From Tepidimonas ignava (GTDB lineage Bacteria; Pseudomonadota; Gammaproteobacteria; Burkholderiales; Burkholderiaceae_C): a stretch of 64,000 nucleotides of DNA. Where the stretch lies: the NCBI RefSeq assembly GCF_004342625.1, contig NZ_SMAH01000007.1, positions 1-64,000 on the forward strand, given 5' to 3'. How positions within the stretch are numbered: position 1 is the first letter of the stretch; every line of letters begins with the position of its first letter. This document shows positions 1 to 8,349 of this stretch, piece by piece. Under the pieces are notes generated by a model. It did no database searches, was not told the DNA's origin, and saw only the letters and a program-made list of their open reading frames with translations. Position numbers and translations under genes: made by a program.

Positions 1-120
1 GTCCTGTTGTTTTGGGGGGCCCCCGCCACCGGGTTTTGGCCCCGGGGGGGGGGGGGGGGGGGGCCCGGGGGGGGGGGGGGGCCACTTTTTCCGCTCGCTG
101 CTTGCGGCCCCCCCACCCCC
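1..120. other. low-complexity, probably erroneous contig end
   Basis: The sequence contains a run of 20 G at 44-63 and 15 G at 67-81, plus several C runs. No such homopolymers occur elsewhere in the window. Recognisable UvrA sequence fades between about 180 and 120 and is lost before it. The simplest reading is base-calling or assembly error at a contig end; a real G-rich structure is possible but unlikely. Confidence 0.7.
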
Positions 121-1662
121 CCTAGGCCCTTGATGCCCAACAGGTTCTTCGCTGGGTTCTTGGCCCCCCCTCGGCTCCTCACCCGCCTCCGCCCCTTCGC
201 CGCGTCCAACCGACGCCGCCAGCCGTTCCATGAACGCGCGCAGCCGCCCGATCGGCAACTGCATCAGGTCGTGCAAACACAGCCCTGGCAGCGCCTCCAA
301 CTGCGCGCGCGACCACGCCACCCCCGGGGGCATGAAGCGCCGCTCGGGGGGCAGCACCGCGTCGGCGTCGGCCTTGCGGCCAACGCGCCACAACAACGCT
401 TCCGGCTTCAAGCGCGCGCCGTGGCACGCCGGGCACGGGGTGTAGCTGCGGTATTTGGACAGCAACACCCGGATGTGCATCTTGTAGGCCTTGCTCTCCA
501 GGTAGTCGAAAAAGCGCCGAATGCCGTACCACTGGTGCCGCCAGTCGCCGCTGAACGCCGGGTCGCCCTCCAGCACCCAGTGGCGCTGCGCTTCGCTGAG
601 GTGCGACCACGGGGTGTCACGCGGGATGCCGGCGGCCTCGGCGTGGCGCATCAGGTCGTCTTGGCACTCGCGAAACGCCGGGGTCTGGATCGGCTTGATG
701 GCGCCGGCGCGCAGCGTCAACCGCGGGTCGGGAATCACCAGACCCCAATCCACGCCAATGACGCGCCCGAAGCCGCGGCAGGTGTCGCACGCGCCCGCGG
801 GGCTGTTGAACGAGAACAACGCCGGGCGCGCGGGCGCGTAGCGCAGGCCGCTTTCCGGGCAATGCAGGCCGGCGGCGTAACGCCAGCGCTCGGGCGGGGC
901 GTCGCCGTCGCGCAGCGCGAACACGCTCATCTGCCCGCCGCCGCGTTGCAGCGCCGCCTCCACCGCCTCCAGCAAGCGGGCGGGTTCGGCGGCGCCGGCG
1001 CGTAGGCGGTCCACCACCACCTCCAGCCGCCGCTGGCCATCGACCACCTCCTCAAGGTGCACGCGGGTGTAGCCGCTGGCCGCCAGCCACTGCTGCACGG
1101 TCTCGGGCGGGGTGTCGGCCGGCAAGGTCGCGGTGAAGGTCAGCACCAGGCGCGGGTCCCCGGCCGCCTCGGTGCGCGCACGGATCGCCGCGGCGATGCT
1201 GGCTGGGGTGTCGTCGCGCACCTCAAGCGCCGTCATCCGGTCGAACAGCCGCCCGGCGCGCGCCAGCAGCAGCTTGAGGTGGTCGTTCAGTTCGGTCATC
1301 GTGCCCACCGTGGAGCGCGAGTTGCGCACCGGGTTGGTCTGGTCGATGGCGATCGCAGGGGGCACACCGTCGATGCGGTCGACCGCGGGCTTGTCCATGC
1401 GGTCCAGAAACTGGCGCGCGTACGCCGAGAAGGTTTCGACGTAGCGCCGCTGGCCTTCGGCGAACAGGGTGTCGAACACCAGCGACGACTTGCCCGAACC
1501 GCTGGGCCCCGTGACCACGGTGATCTGACCGGTGTGGATGTCGACGTCCAGGTTGCGCAGGTTGTGCTGACGCGCGCCGCGAATACGGATCACCCCTTGC
1601 AAGGGCACGCCCTCGTCGTCGGCGGAGGGGGCGGCGGTAGGCAACGGCGGGCGGGCGGTCAT
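1..1662 (-). CDS. uvrA: excinuclease ABC subunit A (UvrA), N-terminal part, truncated by window edge
   Basis: This is the damage-recognition ATPase of nucleotide excision repair. The reading frame starts at the ATG ending at 1662 and stays open to the edge. Visible motifs are the Walker A box GPSGSGKSS near residue 52, the UvrA signature containing FAEGQRRYVETFSAYARQF, a conserved segment reading NSRSTVGTMTELNDHLKLL, and paired cysteines (CDTC, then CPACHG followed by RLKPE). The signature variants and the insert around VIGVDWGLVIPDP resemble the double-length (~1900-residue) UvrA paralogue of betaproteobacteria more than the standard ~950-residue protein; that is from memory and the missing C-terminal half would decide it. 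About 490 codons are trustworthy; the last 40 or so codons before the edge lie in degraded sequence. A -10-like TACAAT sits about 37 nt upstream. Confidence 0.85.
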   Translation of the reverse strand, partial: MTARPPLPTAAPSADDEGVPLQGVIRIRGARQHNLRNLDVDIHTGQITVVTGPSGSGKSSLVFDTLFAEGQRRYVETFSAYARQFLDRMDKPAVDRIDGVPPAIAIDQTNPVRNSRSTVGTMTELNDHLKLLLARAGRLFDRMTALEVRDDTPASIAAAIRARTEAAGDPRLVLTFTATLPADTPPETVQQWLAASGYTRVHLEEVVDGQRRLEVVVDRLRAGAAEPARLLEAVEAALQRGGGQMSVFALRDGDAPPERWRYAAGLHCPESGLRYAPARPALFSFNSPAGACDTCRGFGRVIGVDWGLVIPDPRLTLRAGAIKPIQTPAFRECQDDLMRHAEAAGIPRDTPWSHLSEAQRHWVLEGDPAFSGDWRHQWYGIRRFFDYLESKAYKMHIRVLLSKYRSYTPCPACHGARLKPEALLWRVGRKADADAVLPPERRFMPPGVAWSRAQLEALPGLCLHDLMQLPIGRLRAFMERLAASVGRGEGAEAGEEPRGGQEPSEEPVGHQGPRGGGGAASSERKKWPPPPPGPPPPPPPGPKPGGGGPPKQQD

Positions 1663-1769
1663 GGCTCGGTTCCCTGGGGTACGGCAACGGGGCCAAACAT
1701 TGTAGGCACGGGTCGCTAAACTTGCGCCTGACATACCCCCATGACCATGGAAGCGAAGGAGACGCATCG

Positions 1770-2324
1770 ATGGCTGCCATCCCACCCGTGTGTGACTTTG
1801 GCTGGAAGGCGCCGGGCTTTGAGCTGCCCGGCGTGGACGGGCGCCGCTGGCGCTACGAGGACATCCGCGGCCCCAAGGGCACGCTGGTGATGTTCATCTG
1901 CAACCACTGCCCCTACGTGCAGGCCATCTTGCCGCGTTTGGTGCCGGTGACACGGCAACTGCTGGACATGGGCATAGGCGTGGCGGCGATTTCGTCCAAC
2001 GACCCCGAGGCGTACCCGGAGGATTCGTTCGACAACATGCAACGCGTGGCGCGCGAGCGCGGCTTCCCCTTCCCCTACCTGTACGACGAAACGCAGGAGG
2101 TGGCGCGCACCTGGGGCGCCGTGTGCACACCGGACTTTTTTGGCTTCAACGCCGCCGACGAGCTGCAGTACCGTGGGCGCTTCGATGCTTCGCGCAAAGA
2201 GACGGCGCCCGAGGGCACGCCGTGCGATCTGCTGGAGGCGATGCAACGCATCGCCGCCACGGGCCAGGGGCCGCGCGAGCAGATCGCCAGCATCGGCTGC
2301 TCGATCAAGTGGCGCTCGGCTTGA
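1770..2324 (+). CDS. thioredoxin-fold (AhpC/TSA, redoxin) family protein
   Basis: This is a 184-residue cytoplasmic redox protein with no signal peptide. It carries a CNHCPYV active-site motif near residue 46, followed by the AISSNDPEAYPEDS segment typical of the thioredoxin-family proteins annotated as redoxin or AhpC/TSA. The CxxC pair suggests disulfide exchange or peroxide reduction; the substrate cannot be told. I chose the ATG at 1770 because GAAGGAGA lies just upstream; an ATG at 1741 and an earlier upstream start lack a ribosome binding site and would add a non-conserved tail. The 3' end overlaps the convergent universal stress gene by 20 bp. Confidence 0.85.
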   Translation: MAAIPPVCDFGWKAPGFELPGVDGRRWRYEDIRGPKGTLVMFICNHCPYVQAILPRLVPVTRQLLDMGIGVAAISSNDPEAYPEDSFDNMQRVARERGFPFPYLYDETQEVARTWGAVCTPDFFGFNAADELQYRGRFDASRKETAPEGTPCDLLEAMQRIAATGQGPREQIASIGCSIKWRSA

Positions 2325-2751
2325 CCACCAGCACCGGCACCTTGGCGTGCGTGAGCACCTTTTGCGCCACGCTGCCCAGAATAAGCGCCTGCACGCCCTT
2401 GCGCCCGTGCGAGGCCATGACGATCAGGTCGCACCCCTCGGCCTCGCAGGTTTCGAGGATGCCCTCGTAGACCACGTTGCGCTCGATCGTGTCGCCCGCG
2501 TAGGGCACGCCGCGCGCTTCGCACACCTGGCGCAGGTCGTCCAGGGCCTGGGTGGCGGCGGCTTTGGCCTCGGCCAAGTAGGCTTGCAGGCCCACCGCCG
2601 AGGCGTCCCCGATGCCGATGTAGGGGAAGGGGTCGATCACGTACACCCCGACCACCTGCGCGCCATGCTGGCGAGCCAGGTCGGCCGCGAACTCGCCGGC
2701 CGCGTGCGCCAGGGTCGAGCCATCGACGGGAACCAGGATTTTTTTGAACAT
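2305..2751 (-). CDS. universal stress protein, UspA family
   Basis: This is a 148-residue single-domain Usp protein. It begins MFKKILVPVDGS, and the C-terminal half has an ASHGRKGVQALILGSVAQKVL segment that matches the G-x2-G-x9-G(S/T) nucleotide-binding signature of ATP-binding Usp proteins. Such proteins are induced under starvation or redox stress and are often found near anaerobic or C1 metabolic genes. The start follows an AGGAG site. It lies 110 bp downstream of the formate dehydrogenase alpha gene on the same strand, so co-transcription is possible. Its 3' end runs 20 bp into the convergent thioredoxin-like gene. Confidence 0.93.
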   Translation of the reverse strand: MFKKILVPVDGSTLAHAAGEFAADLARQHGAQVVGVYVIDPFPYIGIGDASAVGLQAYLAEAKAAATQALDDLRQVCEARGVPYAGDTIERNVVYEGILETCEAEGCDLIVMASHGRKGVQALILGSVAQKVLTHAKVPVLVVKPSAT

Positions 2752-2861
2752 TGGTCGGTCTCCTGCTGGATGGGATGACGCCATCTTAGCCCAGCGCGCC
2801 GGCGCTGCCCAGCGGTGCGCCCCCGACCCGCGGCGCGCGCGTGCACATCGTTTGCGTTGCG

Positions 2862-5714
2862 TCAAACGGTGGCGGGGTCGGGCGCCAACGCCTCGACGGC
2901 CACGGCGCAGTACTTGACTTCGGCGATCTTGGCCACCGGGTCCAGCGCCGCGATGGTCAACAGGTTGGCGGCGGCCTCGGCGTAAGCGAACGGCAAAAAG
3001 ACCACACCGTCGGGCACCGCCTCATCGACCCGCGTGGCCACCGTCACCTGGCCGCGGCGCGTGCGCAGCCGCACCGGCTGGCCGGCCTGCAGGCCCAGGC
3101 GCGCCAGCAACGCCGGGTGCACGCTGACGTGCGGCGCTGGCTCCAGCGCGTCCAACACGGCGCTGCGGCGCGTCATCGCGCCGGTGTGCCAGTGCTCCAG
3201 TTGCCGACCGGTGATCAGGACGTAGGGGTAGTCGGCGTCGGGCGGCTCGGCAGGCGCTCCCGGACGGGCGGGCACCAAACGCGCCCGGCCGTCGGTGGTG
3301 GGGAAGCGCTCGGTGAACACGATCGGGTGGCCCAGATCCTCGGGCGCTGGCACGGGGTGCGTGACGGCGCCCTCGCGCAACATGCGCGCCCACGACAGCC
3401 CCGCCAGCGCCGGCATCAGGCTGCGCATGTCATCAAACACGCGCCCAATACCGCTGTCGGGCTCGGGCGCCCCGCCGTGCGGGTCGATGCCGTAGTCCCA
3501 GCCCAGTCCGAGACGCTGCGCCAGTTGCTCCAGGATCCAGGCGTCGGCGCGCGCCTGGCCCGGCGGGGCCACGGCCGGGCGGCCCAGTTGCACCAGGCGG
3601 TCGGTGTTGGTGACGGTGCCGGTTTTTTCCGGCCAGGCCGCCGCCGGCAACACAACGTCGGCCAGCGCCGCGGTCTCGGTCAGGAAGATGTCGGCCACCA
3701 CCAGGTGCTCCAGCCGCGCCAGCGCCGCACGGGCGTGGGCCGCGTCGGGGTCGCTCATGGCCGGGTTTTCACCTTGGATCAGCATGGCCCGGATGCGGCC
3801 CTCGTAGGCGGCGTCGAGGATTTCAACCACGGTCAACCCGGGCTCGTCGGGCAAGGTGCCGGGCGCAAGGCCCCACGCGGCCTCAGCCGCCGCACGGTGC
3901 GCCGCCACCCCGACGCGACGGTAGTCCGGCAGCACCATCGGGATCAGGCCGGCGTCGCTGGCGCCCTGCACGTTGTTTTGCCCCCGCAGCGGGTGCAGCC
4001 CCGTGCCGGGGCGACCGATCTGGCCGGTCAACAGCGCCAACGCGATCAGCGCCCGCACGTTGTCGGTGCCGTGGCTGTGCTGCGCCACACCCATGCCCCA
4101 AAAAATCATGCTGGCAGGCGCGCGGGCGTAGGCACGCGCCACCTCGCGCAGCGTCGCGGGGTCGATGCCGCACAGCGGCGCCATCGCCTCGGGCGACCAC
4201 GGCTGCAGGTGCTCGCGCAGCGCCCGCAGGTCGTCCGGGTGCACGCGCGCCGCGACGAACGGTTCGTTGACCAGCCCCTCGGTGACGATGACGTGCAGCA
4301 GCGCGTTGAGCAGCGCCACGTCGCTGCCTGGCGTGAACCCCAGGTAGCGCCAGGCGTAGCGCGCCAACTCGGTGCGGCGGGGGTCGGCCAGCACCAGCCG
4401 GGCGCCACGGCGCACCGCGTTTTTGATCCAGGTGGCCGCCACCGGATGGTTCTGCACCGGGTTGGCGCCGATGACGACGATCACGTCGGCGTGGGCGCAG
4501 TCGCGCACCGGGTTGCTGACCGCGCCGGAGCCGATGCTTTCCATCAACGCCGCGACGCTGGAAGCGTGGCACAGCCGCGTGCAGTGGTCCACGTTGTGCG
4601 TGGCAAAGGCGCTGCGCATCAGCTTTTGGAACAGGTAAGCCTCTTCGTTGCTGCCCTTGGCGGATCCAAACCCCGCCACCGGCACCGTGCGGCCGCGCAG
4701 GCCGGCCGCACGCGCGGCGTCGCGCACACGCGCCAAGCCCGCCGCGGCCACGTCCAGCGCCTCTTCCCACGTGGCGGGGCGAAATTGCGCCAGCAGCGTC
4801 GCGTGGTCGGCCCGCCCTCCGGGGCCGTGCATCAAGATCGCAGGGTCTTTGGGGGCGTCGGCGCGTCGGATCAGCGGCTGGGTAAGGCGCTGCGGATGGT
4901 GCACGTAGTCCATGCCAAAGCGGCCTTTGACACACAGCCGCCCGTCGTTGGCGGGGCCAGGCGCCCCGTCGACACGGTCGATGCGCCCGTTGTGCACGTG
5001 CAGCGTCACGGCACAGCCCACGCCGCAGAAGGGGCACACGGTGTTCACCGTGCGCTCGGCGCGGCGGGTGTACGACCCGTTGGCCGGCGCCAGCGCCCCC
5101 GTGGGGCACGCTTGCACGCACTCGCCACACGCCACGCAGGTGCTGTCGGCCACGGCGTCGCCCTGGTCAAAGACGATGCGGGCCTGCGTACCGCGCCCAG
5201 CCAGGCCGAGCACGTCGTTGCCTTGCACGTCACGGCACGCCCGCACGCAGCGCGTGCACTGGATGCAAGCGTCGAGCCGCACGGTGAACGCAGGGTGGCT
5301 GGTGTCGGGCTGCGCCTCGGTCTGCGAGGCCCCGCGGGCCGGCCAGCGTTCGGGCTGGGCGGCGATCGCGCGCACCCAGTGCGTCAGTTCGCTGTCGCAG
5401 CGCAACGACGCGCTGTCCGGAGCGTCGGCCGCCAGCAGCTCCAGCACGGTGCGGCGGGCACGCTGGGCGCGCGGGCTGTCGGTGCGCACCTGCATCCCCG
5501 GCTCGGGGCGGCGGCAGCACGCCGCGGTCAGGGTGCGCTCGCCGGCCACCTCGACGACGCAGGCGCGGCAGTTGCCCGCCGGCGGCAACCCCGGGCGGTG
5601 GCACAGGTGCGGCAGCGTCGTGCCCAGGCGCTGCGCCACGGCCCACAGCGTTTCGCCCGGCTGGGCGTGCACGGTGCGCCCGTCCAACGTGAATTCGACG
5701 GTGGTGGGGTTCAT
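2862..5714 (-). CDS. fdsA: NAD-dependent formate dehydrogenase, alpha (molybdopterin) subunit
   Basis: This 950-residue catalytic subunit of a soluble, oxygen-tolerant-type formate dehydrogenase oxidises formate to CO2. The order is: an N-terminal [2Fe-2S] ferredoxin-like domain (CHRPGLPPAGNCRAC and a further Cys), a two-cluster ferredoxin region (CIQCTRCVRAC, then CVACGECVQACP), a molybdopterin [4Fe-4S] box (CPFCGVGC), then the bis-MGD catalytic body and the C-terminal dinucleotide-binding domain. The molybdenum ligand is cysteine, in VDHCTRLCHASSV, not selenocysteine. The start codon overlaps the stop of the fused FdsG-FdsB gene by 4 bp (ATGA), so the two are translationally coupled. No fdsD or fdhD accessory gene is present in this window. 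Confidence 0.95.
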   Translation of the reverse strand: MNPTTVEFTLDGRTVHAQPGETLWAVAQRLGTTLPHLCHRPGLPPAGNCRACVVEVAGERTLTAACCRRPEPGMQVRTDSPRAQRARRTVLELLAADAPDSASLRCDSELTHWVRAIAAQPERWPARGASQTEAQPDTSHPAFTVRLDACIQCTRCVRACRDVQGNDVLGLAGRGTQARIVFDQGDAVADSTCVACGECVQACPTGALAPANGSYTRRAERTVNTVCPFCGVGCAVTLHVHNGRIDRVDGAPGPANDGRLCVKGRFGMDYVHHPQRLTQPLIRRADAPKDPAILMHGPGGRADHATLLAQFRPATWEEALDVAAAGLARVRDAARAAGLRGRTVPVAGFGSAKGSNEEAYLFQKLMRSAFATHNVDHCTRLCHASSVAALMESIGSGAVSNPVRDCAHADVIVVIGANPVQNHPVAATWIKNAVRRGARLVLADPRRTELARYAWRYLGFTPGSDVALLNALLHVIVTEGLVNEPFVAARVHPDDLRALREHLQPWSPEAMAPLCGIDPATLREVARAYARAPASMIFWGMGVAQHSHGTDNVRALIALALLTGQIGRPGTGLHPLRGQNNVQGASDAGLIPMVLPDYRRVGVAAHRAAAEAAWGLAPGTLPDEPGLTVVEILDAAYEGRIRAMLIQGENPAMSDPDAAHARAALARLEHLVVADIFLTETAALADVVLPAAAWPEKTGTVTNTDRLVQLGRPAVAPPGQARADAWILEQLAQRLGLGWDYGIDPHGGAPEPDSGIGRVFDDMRSLMPALAGLSWARMLREGAVTHPVPAPEDLGHPIVFTERFPTTDGRARLVPARPGAPAEPPDADYPYVLITGRQLEHWHTGAMTRRSAVLDALEPAPHVSVHPALLARLGLQAGQPVRLRTRRGQVTVATRVDEAVPDGVVFLPFAYAEAAANLLTIAALDPVAKIAEVKYCAVAVEALAPDPATV

Positions 5715-7492
5715 GGGGACACCTCGTGCGGGAAGTAGCGCAGCACGCTGCCGAACGGGTTGGGCGCGGCCTGCCCCAAGCCGCAGATGGAGGCGTCGCG
5801 CATCGCCTGGGCCAAATCGTCCAGGCGGGCACCGTCCCACACCGGTTGCTGCATCAGCGCCACGGCCTGCCTGGTGCCAGCGCGGCATGGGGTGCATTGG
5901 CCGCACGATTCGTGCTCGAAAAAGCGCAGCAGCGACAGCGCTGCGTCGCGCGCGCGGTCAGCCTCCGACAGCACGACCACCGCCATCGAGCCGACGAAGG
6001 CGCCGTGCTCGGCCAGGGTGTCGAAATCCAGCGGCACGTCCGCCAGCGAGGCCGGCAGGATGCCGCCCGACGCCCCACCCGGCAAAAAGGCGTACAGGCG
6101 GTGGCCGTCGGCCATGCCGCCGGCGGCGTCGATGAGCTCGCGCAACGTGCTGCCCGCTGGCAGCAGGTAGCAACCGGGCCGCTGCACCCGCCCGCTGACG
6201 CTGTAGCGTCGCCAGCCATGGCGGCCGCGCACGCCCGCCGTTGCCCAGGCCGCGCCGCCGTCGCGCAGCAACGTGGGCAGCCACCACAGCGTTTCCACGT
6301 TGTGCGCCAGCGTGGGCCGCCCAAACACGCCCTGCACCGCCGTGATGGGCGGCCGCAACCGCGGCAGGCCGCGCTTGCCCTCCAGCGATTCGATCAGCGC
6401 CGATTCCTCGCCGCAGATGTACGCGCCCGCGCCACGGCGCAGCTCGATGACCGGACCGCCGGGTGGCAGCAGCGGGCGCTGCGCACGGCCAGGGTCGATC
6501 GCGGTGGTGTCGCCAAACGCCGCCGGGTAGCGCTGCTGCCACGCCGCCAGCCGGGCCTGCAGCGCAGCCAGCTCGTCGCGCAGCAGCGCGCGCACATCGT
6601 GGTACTCGTCGCGCACATAGATCCACAGCCGCTGCACGCCCACGACGGCCGCGGCGATCAGCATGCCCTCCAGCGCCGGGCGCGGGTCGTGCGCCAGCAG
6701 GTGCCAATCCTTGAAGGTGCCGACCTCCCCTTCGTCGATGTTGACCACCCCCTCGCGCGGCCCAGGTTGGCCCGCCACCGTGGCCCACTTGCGCCACGCT
6801 GGAAAGCCCGCGCCGCCCAAACCCCGCAAGTCGCTGGCCTGCAGCTCGCGCAGCACCGCCGCTGGCGTCAGCTCACCGGCCAGCAGGCGCTCCAACTGCG
6901 CGTAATCGTGCGGCTGCGGCGGCGCGCCGCTGGCCGGCAGCGCGCGCGGCGTGCTCGGGCCACTGCGCGCGCACGCCACCACCGCCTCGTCGGTCGCCGG
7001 CGCCATCTGGCGCTGCCCCACGCACGCCGCCGGCGCCTGGTGGCACTGCCCCATGCAGGGCGCAGCCTCCACCGCCACGGTGTCGTCGCCTCGCAGGGCC
7101 TGGCGTACGCGCGCCAGCAGCGCCTCGCCGCCCGCCAGCGCGCACGGCAGGCTGGTGCACACGCGCACCGTCACGCGCGGCGGCACGGCGCCGTCGTCCA
7201 GCACGCGAAAGTGGTGGTAAAACGTGGCGACTTCGTACACCTCGGCCTGGCTCAGGCGCAAGCGCTCGGCCACGGCGGCCATGTCGTCGCGCGTCAGCCC
7301 CCCCAAGGCGTCTTGCAGCCGGTGCAGGTGCTCGATCAGCAGGTCGCGCCGCGCGGCCAGCCCTGCGCATGCCTGCGCCACGCGCTCGCGCGCGGCGGGG
7401 CTGGGCGTGCGTCCTTTGGGTTGCGCCCGGCCACGGCCGATGCCCGACGGGGGAACCGCCACGGAGGGCGTCGGACCTGCTGTACGCTGCAT
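5711..7492 (-). CDS. fdsGB: formate dehydrogenase fused gamma-beta subunit (NuoE-NuoF type flavoprotein)
   Basis: This 593-residue protein passes electrons from the molybdenum subunit to NAD+. Residues ~30-170 are a NuoE/FdsG-like [2Fe-2S] thioredoxin-fold domain with ligands in CTSLPC and CMGQC. Residues ~195-593 are NuoF/FdsB-like: the glycine-rich FMN/NADH site GLGGAGFPAWRKW, the GAGAYICGEESALIESLEG segment, and a C-terminal [4Fe-4S] site SCGQCTPCRAG with a further Cys in DASICGLG. In Cupriavidus-type enzymes these are separate FdsG and FdsB chains; here they form one polypeptide. The ATG at 7492 is preceded by GAGGAG. An 18-bp perfect palindrome lies 27-44 bp upstream and overlaps the likely promoter. 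Confidence 0.93.
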   Translation of the reverse strand: MQRTAGPTPSVAVPPSGIGRGRAQPKGRTPSPAARERVAQACAGLAARRDLLIEHLHRLQDALGGLTRDDMAAVAERLRLSQAEVYEVATFYHHFRVLDDGAVPPRVTVRVCTSLPCALAGGEALLARVRQALRGDDTVAVEAAPCMGQCHQAPAACVGQRQMAPATDEAVVACARSGPSTPRALPASGAPPQPHDYAQLERLLAGELTPAAVLRELQASDLRGLGGAGFPAWRKWATVAGQPGPREGVVNIDEGEVGTFKDWHLLAHDPRPALEGMLIAAAVVGVQRLWIYVRDEYHDVRALLRDELAALQARLAAWQQRYPAAFGDTTAIDPGRAQRPLLPPGGPVIELRRGAGAYICGEESALIESLEGKRGLPRLRPPITAVQGVFGRPTLAHNVETLWWLPTLLRDGGAAWATAGVRGRHGWRRYSVSGRVQRPGCYLLPAGSTLRELIDAAGGMADGHRLYAFLPGGASGGILPASLADVPLDFDTLAEHGAFVGSMAVVVLSEADRARDAALSLLRFFEHESCGQCTPCRAGTRQAVALMQQPVWDGARLDDLAQAMRDASICGLGQAAPNPFGSVLRYFPHEVSP

Positions 7493-7518
7493 ACGTTGAC
7501 TCCTCTTTGGGGTGGCAT

Positions 7519-7536
7519 TATGCACAATTGTGCATA
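7519..7536. promoter_or_regulatory. 18-bp perfect palindrome, probable operator of the formate dehydrogenase operon
   Basis: TATGCACAA is followed directly by its inverted copy TTGTGCATA. It lies 27-44 bp upstream of the fdsGB start. On the minus strand the sequence immediately after it contains a -10-like CATAAT. A dimeric repressor or activator is expected; no regulator gene sits next to the operon, so the binding protein is unknown. Confidence 0.65.
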
Positions 7537-7553
7537 CGCCAACCACCGCGGCT

Positions 7554-7805
7554 TTAGCAACCCGACGCGCGCTGCCGCGCTTCGACCCGCGCCCAGATGC
7601 CCAGGCGCGTGGCGTCGTCGGCGTCCGCCCACGCCGCGATCTCGTCCAGCGTGCGCCAACAGCCAGCGCACCAACCGCTGGCCGGATCGATGCGACACAC
7701 GCCCACGCAAGGCGACGGCACGCCAGCGCCCCCCGTGGCCCGTCGCCGCGCTGCCTCCAGCGTAACCATCGGTCGCGGCCCGGGCGCCGTCGTTGGCTCA
7801 GCCAT
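7554..7805 (-). CDS. DUF1289 domain protein
   Basis: This 83-residue protein has the family signature SPCVGVCRIDPASGWCAGCWRTLDEIAAW. The four cysteines (PCxGxC and WCxGC) probably bind a metal; the biochemical role of the family is not established. It overlaps the upstream YbaK-like gene by 8 bp and so is likely made from the same mRNA. The fused formate dehydrogenase gene begins 61 bp further on, behind its own palindrome. Confidence 0.85.
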   Translation of the reverse strand: MAEPTTAPGPRPMVTLEAARRRATGGAGVPSPCVGVCRIDPASGWCAGCWRTLDEIAAWADADDATRLGIWARVEARQRASGC

Positions 7806-8322
7806 GATGATGCCCCGGACGCACGGTCACGTCCAGCACCGGCGCGCCGGTCCAGCGGCGCAGATCGTCGGGCGTGAGCTTGAACACCGCGTGCGGGTGG
7901 CCGGCGGCGGCCCAAATGACGTCAAAGCGCCACAGCTCGGCGTCGATCAGCGTCACCGGCGGCGTGGCATGGGCCAGCGGGGCCACCCCGCCGATCGAGA
8001 ACCCCGTGGCCGCCTTGACGAAGGCGGCGTCGGCCCGCCCCAAGTGCTGGCCCGGACCGCACACGTGCGCGGCCACCTTGGTTTCGTCGACGCGCCGGTC
8101 GCCGCTGGTGATGACCAGCACCGCGGCATCGTCCGGCAGGCGGCGAAAGATGATGCTTTTGGCGATTTGGCCCAGCGCCACGCCCAAGGCGTCGGCGGCC
8201 TGCTGCGCGGTGCGCGCCGCGGCGTCCAGCATCACGGGCGCACCGGCGGCCCCCAGGTCACGCAACGCCGTCGCCACACGGCGCACCCCCTCGGGCAAGG
8301 CTTGCAGTTCGGATCCACACAT
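7798..8322 (-). CDS. YbaK/EbsC-family aminoacyl-tRNA deacylase-like protein
   Basis: This 174-residue single-domain protein matches the YbaK/ProX editing fold. The conserved lysine lies in the segment reading QIAKSIIFR, followed by VLVITSGDRRVDETK and a GFSIGGVAPLAH loop. Family members hydrolyse mischarged tRNAs such as Cys-tRNA(Pro) or Ala-tRNA(Pro); the specificity here is unknown. There is no Shine-Dalgarno sequence. A -10-like GATAAT ends only 6 nt before the ATG, which suggests a leaderless mRNA. Confidence 0.9.
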   Translation of the reverse strand: MCGSELQALPEGVRRVATALRDLGAAGAPVMLDAAARTAQQAADALGVALGQIAKSIIFRRLPDDAAVLVITSGDRRVDETKVAAHVCGPGQHLGRADAAFVKAATGFSIGGVAPLAHATPPVTLIDAELWRFDVIWAAAGHPHAVFKLTPDDLRRWTGAPVLDVTVRPGHHHG

Positions 8323-8328
8323 GGGCGC

Positions 8329-8334
8329 ATTATC
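8329..8334 (-). promoter_or_regulatory. -10 hexamer of a leaderless-type promoter for the YbaK-like gene
   Basis: GATAAT on the minus strand ends 6 nt before the start codon at 8322, so transcription would begin at or next to the ATG. The -35 region is weak. Confidence 0.5.
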
Positions 8335-8349
8335 ACGGGCGGCGCAGCG

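Noticed and set aside
2862-5714. Possible selenocysteine codon in the formate dehydrogenase
   Set aside because: The molybdenum ligand position in DHCTRLCH is encoded as cysteine and there is no in-frame TGA.
2841-5738. A 965-codon open frame on the plus strand opposite fdsA
   Set aside because: It is the antisense shadow of a gene with clear catalytic motifs; at this GC content stops are rare in antisense frames, and the translation is Arg/His/Gly-rich with no domains.
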